Under the pieces are notes generated by a model. That model searched no databases and was not told where the DNA came from. It was given only the letters and a program-made list of their open reading frames with translations. A stretch of DNA of 64,000 bases from Echinicola marina (lineage in GTDB: Bacteria > Bacteroidota > Bacteroidia > Cytophagales > Cyclobacteriaceae): assembly GCF_020463795.1 (NCBI RefSeq), contig NZ_CP080025.1, positions 5,411,001 through 5,475,000 of the forward strand. Reading direction: 5' to 3'. Shown here one piece after another: positions 8,613 to 15,526 of this stretch (the first letter of the stretch is position 1; every line of letters begins with the position of its first letter). Made by a program: the position numbers and the translations under genes.

Positions 8613-9023
8613 TCACGCTCTATTTAACCCAAAAATGATTACAAAAAACAACAGGAATATACCCATGGCTGTTACTTGCTGACTTTTCTTAGCCGATCCC
8701 CTTGCCACATTTACAAAATGCTCACAGTTAAAATCAGTGAGGTGGTACTCCATACCTATCATGGATATTCCTTTTTGGACCACTTGGCGCCTACTCCAAT
8801 AATCACCTGCGAACCTATCCACCCTATTCAATTCCCTACCATTTAGAAAGGACTCCAAAGCCAACATGGTCACTCCTCTGTCTGGGTGGTTATCAATCAC
8901 CTTTCCATTACCTATATAGAGCCCATAATGATCTATAAGCCCAAAGGCACTTTTATTCCTTATGAGTACATCTCCGGCCTCCAAGGAATTCCGATTTTCC
9001 AATTTCAATTTTTTCAATTCCAT
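8613..9023 (-). CDS. LRAT/NlpC-P60-like papain-fold protein with C-terminal membrane anchor
   Basis: This 136-residue protein shows the permuted papain-fold signature of the LRAT/H-REV107 family. AGDVLIRNK leads into IDHYGLYIGNGKVID (catalytic His32), and FNCEHFVN carries the nucleophile Cys100. A single hydrophobic helix at 119-134 anchors the C-terminus. Family members are thiol acyltransferases or phospholipases acting on membrane lipids. Within a CD-NTase operon this makes it an attractive candidate for a membrane-lipid-attacking effector, which is inference. A housekeeping acyl-transfer role is the alternative. Confidence 0.75.
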   Translation of the reverse strand: MELKKLKLENRNSLEAGDVLIRNKSAFGLIDHYGLYIGNGKVIDNHPDRGVTMLALESFLNGRELNRVDRFAGDYWSRRQVVQKGISMIGMEYHLTDFNCEHFVNVARGSAKKSQQVTAMGIFLLFFVIIFGLNRA

Positions 9024-9025
9024 AA

Positions 9026-9199
9026 CTATTTCTCTTTACGAACTCCTTTAAATGGTGTACCATCCTTTTTGCCATCCATAAACCTTCCGGTACTACTGTC
9101 CCTTTTGGTCCACTGACCAGTTTTAGGATTAAGGGTCTGAGACCTCCCTCTCACCTGTCCTTTTCTTGCATTGTCGCCATAAGGCTTGTTTTTTGCCAT
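9026..9199 (-). CDS. Small basic protein, first gene of the CD-NTase operon (57 aa)
   Basis: The frame runs from ATG at 9197-9199 to TAG two bases before the LRAT-like start. The product begins MAKNKPYGDNARKGQVRGR and ends DGTPFKGVRKEK. It is rich in Lys, Arg, Gly and Asp, and probably flexible or nucleic-acid binding. I believe small proteins of this style (PYGD..R.G.V..RSQ ... GTPFKGVRKE) are widespread in bacterial accessory regions, but I cannot name a function. Its position at the head of a tightly packed operon supports that it is real. Confidence 0.65.
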   Translation of the reverse strand: MAKNKPYGDNARKGQVRGRSQTLNPKTGQWTKRDSSTGRFMDGKKDGTPFKGVRKEK

Positions 9200-9275
9200 T
9201 TGATAAAATTTTAGTTTAACAATTAGTTTATTACATTTGGCAATCTATTTTTATTACCAGCTGCGTTTCCTTTAG

Positions 9276-9306
9276 TACGCAAATGGGTTCCCAACGCTTT
9301 TGCGTA
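9276..9306. promoter_or_regulatory. Inverted repeat in the divergent promoter region (candidate operator)
   Basis: TACGCAAA (9276-9283) and TTTGCGTA (9299-9306) form perfect 8-bp arms spaced by 15 bp, seven bases before the sigma-factor start and between it and the CBASS-like operon. A TACATTTG sequence (9232-9239) fits the Bacteroidota -7 element TAnnTTTG for the rightward gene. Confidence 0.45.
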
Positions 9307-9312
9307 TAGTTT

Positions 9313-9972
9313 ATGAATGATTGGAAGAAATATGAGAATATGGCAACCAGGGAGCTGATTGATATTTTTCAAGATCCTTGTCATATTAATCGAGAAGAAG
9401 CATTTTATGTGCTGGTCTACAGATTCAGACAGGATTTGCTTAATTTTTGTGAAATTAGATGCAAAAACTTTGGCCAGTCATTTGAAGTTGCGGAGGAGCT
9501 CGTTCATAGTGTTTTCGAGTCATATGCCAAAAAGCCAGGTTTCAATATTGAAAATTCAAAAGGAAAAAATGATGATGATTCATTCCTTATTTATCTAATT
9601 GGAATTGCAAAAAACCGGCTAGTAGATATTTATCGTATTCAAAAAAAGAAACAAGATGGAAAATGGTCAGATGGTTCTGAATCTCTGATCACTAAATTGC
9701 CTGAATTACCTTACACTGCATCACCAGAAAGTAAGATGATCTACAAAATAATAAGCTCATTACCTTATAGTCATAGAGTGATATACCTTACATATATCGC
9801 ATATGAGAATGCCGGTTGCAATCTTCCAAGAAAACTACTTAAGGAATTACGCGACCACCTAAACATCGAGCAATCCACAATAAGAGGATATAAAAAGGAA
9901 GCGATGGATAAAATTAATATTGCGAAAGAAGCCTTTAGAACTGCTGAATCAGAAAAAAATGAAATCGGATAA
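9313..9972 (+). CDS. RNA polymerase sigma-70 family factor (ECF-like)
   Basis: This 219-residue protein has a region-2-like segment (AEELVHSVFESYAKK ... FLIYLIGIAKNRLVDIYRIQKKK) and a C-terminal region-4 helix-turn-helix (SSLPYSHRVIYLTY ... LNIEQSTIRGYKKEAMDKI). It is more divergent than typical ECF factors. It is transcribed away from the CD-NTase operon with only 113 bp between them and overlaps the next gene by 14 bp. The context suggests that it and its partner regulate the operon, but it may belong to a different system. Confidence 0.75.
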   Translation: MNDWKKYENMATRELIDIFQDPCHINREEAFYVLVYRFRQDLLNFCEIRCKNFGQSFEVAEELVHSVFESYAKKPGFNIENSKGKNDDDSFLIYLIGIAKNRLVDIYRIQKKKQDGKWSDGSESLITKLPELPYTASPESKMIYKIISSLPYSHRVIYLTYIAYENAGCNLPRKLLKELRDHLNIEQSTIRGYKKEAMDKINIAKEAFRTAESEKNEIG

Positions 9973-10687
9973 CTTAAATTCATTCCTTAACAGTACTGGC
10001 TTTGGGTTCCCAGAATCTTCAGACGAGATTCAGGAGTTCCGTCATTTCTTTAAAGATTTTGAATTTAAAGCAAATGCTAATAAGATCGATCCATCCAAAA
10101 TTTTGGAATCAACAAAAAAGCCAACAAAAAAAATAGATAAAACTGACTATCATAAAAGAACTGTATTAGCAGCTGAAATAGTTTATCAACTTCATCAAGA
10201 ATGGTCTCTTGGGCATTTGAAATTGCATAAACTCATTTTTCTTTGCCAGAATTCTTTAGGAATGGCCATCCACACCAACTTTTTAAAGCAGGCCATGGGA
10301 CCTTATGACCCTAAATTAATGAGATCTATAGACTCTCAGCTCAAGAAAAATCAATGGTTTGAATACCGAGGAGCATCTACTCAAAAATACTGGCCACTTA
10401 CTAAAGCAGGTGCTCACAAGGAATGGTATGAGCGTTATTTTCATAACCAGTTAGAGCAGATAGATAAACTAATTTCAATTTTTAGAAATATGAAATCGGA
10501 AAAAGTGGAATTAGTAGCTACAATTTTCGCTTGCTGGCAGGAGGTATTAGAAGAAAACCAGACATTTAACATGGAACTGCTAACTAAAAAGTTCTATAAA
10601 TGGTCGGAAGAAAAAAAGAAGTTTTCAGAATCAAATATAAAAGTGGCAATAGATTGGATGTACGAAAAAGGCATTTATCCTATATAA
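9959..10687 (+). CDS. Panacea/SocA-like (DUF4065-type) protein
   Basis: The ATG at 9959 overlaps the end of the sigma gene and gives 242 residues; an upstream in-frame ATG at 9920 is less likely. The middle part, with LHKLIFLCQNSLGM and LKQAMGPYDPKLMRSI, resembles the Panacea (SocA-like) domain. That domain recurs in antitoxins and as a partner domain in defence and toxin loci. A C-terminal helical region follows (NQTFNMELLTKKFYKWSEEKKKF). Translational coupling to the sigma factor suggests it acts on it, for example as an anti-sigma or stability partner. That is inference. The family match is by motif feel and moderate. Confidence 0.55.
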   Translation: MKSDNLNSFLNSTGFGFPESSDEIQEFRHFFKDFEFKANANKIDPSKILESTKKPTKKIDKTDYHKRTVLAAEIVYQLHQEWSLGHLKLHKLIFLCQNSLGMAIHTNFLKQAMGPYDPKLMRSIDSQLKKNQWFEYRGASTQKYWPLTKAGAHKEWYERYFHNQLEQIDKLISIFRNMKSEKVELVATIFACWQEVLEENQTFNMELLTKKFYKWSEEKKKFSESNIKVAIDWMYEKGIYPI

Positions 10688-10807
10688 GTTTATCCAAAAA
10701 TCGATATTAAGAATTTTAATGTCATATCAACAGGATTTACCCATTCCTAGTATAGTTATCGGCATACTATCCCAATCGGGGAATTATACCAATAACTACA
10801 ACCTATT

Positions 10808-11425
10808 TCATTCTATTTTCAATTTCGCTATGATGTTTTCTAAGGCATTCTTTTGCTTTTCTGTTAGTTTCCCATTTCGCTCACAAGATGTTTTTAGTGA
10901 TTGAATGAAATCAGTGTCAAACCAAGAGTTCTTTTGAGCCCACTTCAATACCATGTTTATGCGATTAAAATGAGAGTTTGCTTCGTAGCTAGTAAAATTT
11001 ATAAGCTTTTCATTTATTCGCTTTTTAATTTCGAGTTGTTTCTGTGTAAGATTCCGTTTTCTAATTATATCTTGGTAAAAGGCATACTCAAACGAACTAA
11101 GTATTTTCTTGGAATTTAAATAATCCAAGACTTCTGCACTCATACTTTTTGACAAGTCTTCCTTAAGCCTTTTAATGGATACAAAAATTTTGTTTCCGTC
11201 ATCAATTCCCGAAAATTTATTAATACAGCAATTTCCTACTTCAGTTACATTCTTGTTTGTTCCGTTTTTTATAACGCAAATATTCTTGATTGGATAATGA
11301 CCACACAAACAAGTTTGTAGTTCGTCACTATGATAAGCATACTCAAAACTCCATTCGTGTTTTGCACTTTCCCAAAATTTGGAATTACTTAACTTTAAAA
11401 TTTCTTCTGTCAGTTTGAAGTGCAT
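10808..11425 (-). CDS. Hypothetical protein with a Cys cluster (205 aa)
   Basis: An N-terminal zinc-binding-like cluster is visible (QTCLCGHYPIKNICVIKN, then VGNCCINKF) at about residues 38-70. A Lys-rich helical region follows that ends LTEKQKNALENIIAKLKIE. Similar C-x-CG...C / G-x-x-C-I-x-x-F patterns occur in uncharacterised phage and accessory proteins. No catalytic motif is evident. It stands alone between the Panacea-like gene and the IS21-interrupted gene, and its base composition is AT-rich like the defence genes around it. Function unknown. Confidence 0.7.
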   Translation of the reverse strand: MHFKLTEEILKLSNSKFWESAKHEWSFEYAYHSDELQTCLCGHYPIKNICVIKNGTNKNVTEVGNCCINKFSGIDDGNKIFVSIKRLKEDLSKSMSAEVLDYLNSKKILSSFEYAFYQDIIRKRNLTQKQLEIKKRINEKLINFTSYEANSHFNRINMVLKWAQKNSWFDTDFIQSLKTSCERNGKLTEKQKNALENIIAKLKIE

Positions 11426-11706
11426 TATTGTCCTTTAATATGAGCAATAACTTGTTTTATCTACCTAAAACCCAACCTTTTGTTTAAGCATAGGATACAT
11501 GAGATCATTTTTTAAATTTCATATCCATCTATCCAATTAAGCTCTTAGCTTTTATTACTTGTAAAATATTTCACAGTGATCAAAAGATCGAATCCCTAAA
11601 CTTAATGAATTCCCTAAAAACAAAAAACACCCCATCTAGGGTATTTTTTACCTACTTCAAAACACCTATCTTAATAAGTTCAAATATTCCCAATACTCAT
11701 CTATTA

Positions 11707-11847
11707 ATGAAAAAACACCTACTCCTACTCTACCTAACTTTATTTTTTGCATTAGCCCAGGCATATGGTCAGACGGTTTATGTAACCAAAACAGGCACCA
11801 AATACCACCAATCATCCTGCAAGTATTTAAAGTATAGCTCAATAAGC
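11707..11847 (+). pseudogene. 5' part of a small secreted-protein gene split by IS21
   Basis: The ATG at 11707 starts a signal peptide (MKKHLLLLYLTLFFALAQAYG) followed by TVYVTKTGTKYHQSSCKYLKYSSIS. The frame is cut at 11847 by an IS21-type element. Removing the IS and one copy of the 7-bp duplication joins this exactly in frame to the 3' part at 14387. YH..xC..L with a downstream EA...xxxC is a known pattern of small exported Cys proteins in Bacteroidota. Reading on into the IS yields a non-native tail. Confidence 0.8.
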
Positions 11848-11926
11848 TGGCTATTTCGGTCTGACCATGCCAGTGATTTCGGTCAAACCGTGCCACTAAG
11901 AAAGATCATTTAAAGTAGCTCATTTT

Positions 11927-12664
11927 TTATTCATTTTTCAAGATTCCCTTTCTTAAAGATTCTCCTTTAAGGTCTATTCTATGGGAAGAGTTTACCAGTC
12001 TGTCCAGGATGGCGTCTGCGATGGTTCCTTCCCCTATGATATCGTACCATGTGGATACCGGCAGCTGGGAGGATACAAGGGTTGATTTTTCGGTAAACCG
12101 GTCATCAATGATGTCCAAAACGATTTCCCTTGCCGTCGCATCAAAAGCCTGTAGCCCAAAGTCATCTAGGATGAGTACATCCGTATTCTGGAGTTTCCTC
12201 AGTTCCCTGAGGTATGTTCCGTCGGCTTTGGAGAGCTTGAGTTTTGACAGCAGCCTTGAGGTGCTGCTGTATACTGTCCTGTATCCCATTAGGCAGGCCT
12301 GGTTTCCCAAGGCCTGTACCAGATAGCTTTTGCCCACCCCAGAAGGTCCGGTAATGATGATATTTTCTTTTTTGTACACGAAGCCAAGCCCTGCAAGCCT
12401 TGAGAACATATTCCTGTCAAGGTTCCTGTTATGGCTGTAATCGATATCGGCAACGGATGCTTTCTGTTTGAAGGCGGCCTTTTTTATCAACCTGGCCGTT
12501 TTCTTGTGCTGCCGGTCTTCCCATTCGTGGTCTGCCAGCAGGGCGATGTATTCATCGGCGGTAAAGTCGGCGAACCTGTTGCTGCCGATGTGCTGGTGGT
12601 GGAGATCTGCCATGGCGCTGAGCCTCATCTGCCTGAGTTTTTCTACTGTCTGGTTACTGTTCAT
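11927..12664 (-). CDS. istB: IS21-family helper ATPase IstB
   Basis: This 245-residue AAA+ protein has Walker A GPSGVGKS and Walker B VLILDDFG, preceded by the typical IstB N-terminus (MNSNQTVEKLRQMRLSAMADLHHQ). IstB is a DnaA/DnaC-like ATPase that selects target DNA and stimulates the IstA transposase. It follows istA with an 11-bp gap, the standard order in this family. Length and motifs are complete, so it is presumably functional. Confidence 0.95.
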   Translation of the reverse strand: MNSNQTVEKLRQMRLSAMADLHHQHIGSNRFADFTADEYIALLADHEWEDRQHKKTARLIKKAAFKQKASVADIDYSHNRNLDRNMFSRLAGLGFVYKKENIIITGPSGVGKSYLVQALGNQACLMGYRTVYSSTSRLLSKLKLSKADGTYLRELRKLQNTDVLILDDFGLQAFDATAREIVLDIIDDRFTEKSTLVSSQLPVSTWYDIIGEGTIADAILDRLVNSSHRIDLKGESLRKGILKNE

Positions 12665-12675
12665 TATTGTGCTGT

Positions 12676-14223
12676 TTATTGGTAAGTGGATGCGCCCCGG
12701 ATGTTTTCGTGGTCGGGAATGTGGGATTCCTTTTTGTCCAGCTCTTCCGGGGCGACCCTGTCAAGGTTGTTTTCGAGTATGTTCTTTATCCTGCGGTAGG
12801 ATATTGCCCTGGCATATATGGCCCTTCCGCAAGCGGAGTCCAGCCTTTCGCTGCCGTAAAGCTTGGCAAGCTTTATGATGCCCTGTGCCCTTTTGTAGGC
12901 CGTTTCCGGGTAGTCCGATCCGATAAAAAGCTCACTGATACATGTGGCCACATTGGCCCCCAGGGGAGCTGCCAGCTTCCTGAAGTGGTCAGGGCTCCAG
13001 TCAAGGTATTTTTTGTGCGTGCTGCTGAGGTGTTCCCTGTTGGTGTTATAGCAGCCCTTTGACGGGTTCCTTTTGTGAAGGGCTATCCTTTCATGGCAAT
13101 GGTAGACTTCCACGATGTCCCTTGTATAATGGATCTGGGTGGACTTTCCGATATACCTGTAAGGGACGCTGTAATAACTTTTGTCCGGGGAGAAGTAAAC
13201 ATAGCCTATCTTCTGGACCTTTGCCCTTGTATAGTCCCTGAGCTGGTATAAACCTGTGGGAAGGGTTTTGAGGCATTCCCTTTCCATGGACTGGAAAAGC
13301 TCCCTTCTGCTGGCTTCCTTTCTCTGGAAGAGCATGTTGTTGTAGTTTTCCAACAGCCTTCTTATCTCGCCGTTCAGCTCATCGATCGAAAAAAAGGTCA
13401 TCTCCCGAAGGGGATAGTATATGCGCTGGTAACTGAGCTGTACTGCATTCTCCACCAGCGCCTTGTCCTGTGGGCTGTATGCCCTGGTGGGATTGATGAC
13501 ACAGTTATAGTGCCTTGCAAAATCCTTAAGGGAACGGTTGATCTCGGGTTCATATTTACTTGCCCGGGTGACGGCCGATTTTAGGTTGTCAGAGACCACG
13601 GCCTTGGGAACGCCCCCATAAAACCACATCATGTTGTTCATGCAGTGGACAAGGTCCCCACGTTTCTGGCTCCAACATGCCTCTACATAGGTATACAGGC
13701 TGAAGGGAAGCACGGCCACAAAGACTTCCGCCTTTTTCACTTCGCCTGTATCACGGTCCACGACCTCCATCCTTGTGCCCGCAAAATCGATGAACACCTC
13801 ATGGGCGGGAAGGTGTTCAAGCTTCATGGAGCCCCCTGCATTGGGATATTTTCTATGGTAATGCTCCATGAACTGTGTATAGCTGTAGGGGCTGTCCACA
13901 AGCTGCCTGTACTCCTGATAATGGTGCAGAAAGGTAAATCCCGGATGGTTTCTAGCTGCTTTTCCCCGTTCAAAATAACGCATCAGGGCATCAAACCTGT
14001 CATTCTTTATGGTGGTGCGGGAAGGGAACAGCTCCCTCAATTTGGTGTCGGTAAGGGACAGGATCTCATCCACTTCGTAGTCCGAGGCTGCAAGCCAGGA
14101 GATATACTGGTTTACCGTATTGCGGGAAATCCCCAGCACGGCTCCTATCTTTCGGTTGCTGAGCCCGTCCCTGTGTAAACTGAAAATCTGCTTTATATCC
14201 ATGGGATCAAGTACGTTGGCCAT
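12676..14223 (-). CDS. istA: IS21-family transposase IstA
   Basis: This 515-residue transposase has an N-terminal helix-turn-helix (IKQIFSLHRDGLSNRKIGAVLGISRNTVNQYI). An integrase-core DDE domain follows: FIDFAGTRMEV, VFVAVLPFSLYTYVEA and VSDNLKSAV, with a distal acidic region in NPTRAYSPQDKALVENAVQ. A C-terminal beta-barrel region (GYVYFSPDKSYYSVPYRYIGK) binds DNA. It is full length. The start lies close to the right-end repeats, so IstA binding could also control its own promoter. Confidence 0.95.
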   Translation of the reverse strand: MANVLDPMDIKQIFSLHRDGLSNRKIGAVLGISRNTVNQYISWLAASDYEVDEILSLTDTKLRELFPSRTTIKNDRFDALMRYFERGKAARNHPGFTFLHHYQEYRQLVDSPYSYTQFMEHYHRKYPNAGGSMKLEHLPAHEVFIDFAGTRMEVVDRDTGEVKKAEVFVAVLPFSLYTYVEACWSQKRGDLVHCMNNMMWFYGGVPKAVVSDNLKSAVTRASKYEPEINRSLKDFARHYNCVINPTRAYSPQDKALVENAVQLSYQRIYYPLREMTFFSIDELNGEIRRLLENYNNMLFQRKEASRRELFQSMERECLKTLPTGLYQLRDYTRAKVQKIGYVYFSPDKSYYSVPYRYIGKSTQIHYTRDIVEVYHCHERIALHKRNPSKGCYNTNREHLSSTHKKYLDWSPDHFRKLAAPLGANVATCISELFIGSDYPETAYKRAQGIIKLAKLYGSERLDSACGRAIYARAISYRRIKNILENNLDRVAPEELDKKESHIPDHENIRGASTYQ

Positions 14224-14379
14224 ATCGCTCTTTTTTTAGGCGATATAGCAGGTTAAACTTGATCTTTCAAAAGTGGCACGGTTCGAACCGAAATCCGTAC
14301 TGGAAATGGCACGGTTTAAACCGAAAGGCCTGGCACAGTTTGACCGAAATGGGTGGCACAATTCAAACCGTTATATCCA

Positions 14380-14653
14380 AATAAGCCTCCAACTAACAGA
14401 GGCCAAAAAGAAAGATTATACTGCTTGCAGCGTTTATAAGCCTAATTCAGTAGTAACGAATAATAAGACTAGCACACCAACTAAAGCCGCCAGTGAAACA
14501 AATAACGTAACTCCGGCAAAAGCCAGTACGACAAAGGCATCCCCCCTCCTAAGGGTAACTTCCGTTCGCTGTTTGGGTACCACCAAAACAGGAAGCCGTT
14601 GCAAAAGAATGACCAAAAGTGCCAATGGCAAATGTTTCCAGCATGGAGGGTAG
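14380..14653 (+). pseudogene. 3' part of the small secreted-protein gene split by IS21
   Basis: From the duplicated AATAAGC the frame continues as SLQLTEAKKKDYTACSVYKP. A Thr/Ala/Ser/Lys-rich linker follows, then a C-terminal Cys motif (VRCLGTTKTGSRCKR ... NGKCFQHGG) that probably binds a metal, ending with TAG at 14651-14653. The rejoined protein would have about 136 residues: signal peptide, YHxxxC domain, linker and Cys/His tail. In its present state the 3' part has no proper start. Confidence 0.75.
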
Positions 14654-14707
14654 CAAAAAAGTTATCAAATGAGCTTATCCTCTGTAAGATTTTATAACAA
14701 TATAACA

Positions 14708-14766
14708 ATCCGGAAAAGGGAATTACAAATTCACAGGATATTAGGGTGAAGAAGCATTCTTCGTCC
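14708..14766 (+). repeat. REP-like element, copy 2 (3' of the papain-like gene)
   Basis: This copy aligns with 5687-5740 over ATCCGGAAA, GGGAATTACAAATTC and AGGxTGAA/GCATxCTT, with a few mismatches that break the hairpin base. It lies 87 bp downstream of the minus-strand gene ending at 14853. Confidence 0.6.
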
Positions 14767-14852
14767 AGTCAAAGGGCATATCCATTACCCAAAAAAAATT
14801 CCGGTTTAAAGGGGTCAGCATTCTCCGGAATATCAAATCTAAAAATCTATTT

Positions 14853-15281
14853 TCAAAAAAGTAGCCCCATTGACCTTCCCAACGGTATCAAATTTAGATC
14901 CACTAAATCACGGTAATCCGTTTTACGAATTGATTTGACACTAAAATTTCTATGCCAAAAGTCCATTCCTTTTCTAACTACTAATACTTCTTCCTGAATT
15001 TCGTCAAACTGATTAGCCGTCACATCAATAATGAATTGATCATTTTGAACCCAAGAATGACTCTTATTATTTAGGTTAGCAAATACAATATTAAAACCTA
15101 AATAACCCTTATTAATTAAAAAATGATTCAATAAAACTGAAGAGGCAAAACAACTGCCAGAAGGAAAATTAATAAACTCCGGATGCTTAAAAGTTTTAAT
15201 TTTTTCCACCATCAACTTTCTAAAATCTGTTGTTACCAAAGTTAATTGCATTTTAATTTCATCCATCTCAGAATAAACCAA
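14853..15281 (-). CDS. Small papain-like (C-H-D) fold protein
   Basis: This 142-residue protein has a thiol-protease-like pattern. GSCFASSVLL carries the putative Cys at about 43, KSHSWVQNDQFIIDVTANQF the His at about 75 and the Asp at about 86, and each is followed by family-typical residues. Similar small domains occur in toxins and accessory regions of many bacteria and may be deamidases or transglutaminase-like enzymes, but no substrate is known. The first six residues may not belong to it, since another Met lies at codon 6. It lies downstream of the 1089-aa nuclease-like gene with 245 bp between. Confidence 0.6.
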   Translation of the reverse strand: MVYSEMDEIKMQLTLVTTDFRKLMVEKIKTFKHPEFINFPSGSCFASSVLLNHFLINKGYLGFNIVFANLNNKSHSWVQNDQFIIDVTANQFDEIQEEVLVVRKGMDFWHRNFSVKSIRKTDYRDLVDLNLIPLGRSMGLLF

Positions 15282-15526
15282 ATTATAAATAGCACAATAT
15301 ACTTAATATGGAAAAGCCTTTCCAGTTACCACTCTATTTACTACCAGGTTTGGTTAATCCCTATGTGATGGAGGACCATGGTCCTCCAAGAGTACAAAGC
15401 CGCACGTTAAAAGGTTTAGGGTTAACATGCCCAATTCATACCCGACTTCATTCTTAATTTATTTCCCCTTTTTTGGTCGTAGCAGCGGTGGAGAAGTCCA
15501 CTTCCGGCAATTTATAAATCTCGCCT

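Larger units (their letters stand above)
11848..14379 (-). mobile_element. IS21-family insertion sequence, complete, with 7-bp target duplication
   Basis: AATAAGC occurs at 11841-11847 and 14380-14386, directly at the two ends. The termini start TGG and end CCA. The right end carries four related TGGCAC-type sites starting at 14274, 14307, 14331 and 14354, and the left end two, as expected for IstA binding sites. istA and istB fill the element on the minus strand. The excised sequence restores an open frame, so the insertion is recent and exact. Confidence 0.92.

Noticed and set aside
12009-14178. Plus-strand frames of 60-177 codons inside the IS21 element
   Set aside because: They are shadows of istA and istB, whose motifs and reading frames are certain.
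15340-15470. Possible second group II intron end
   Set aside because: No domain V-like GAGCC/GGTTC pairing could be drawn.
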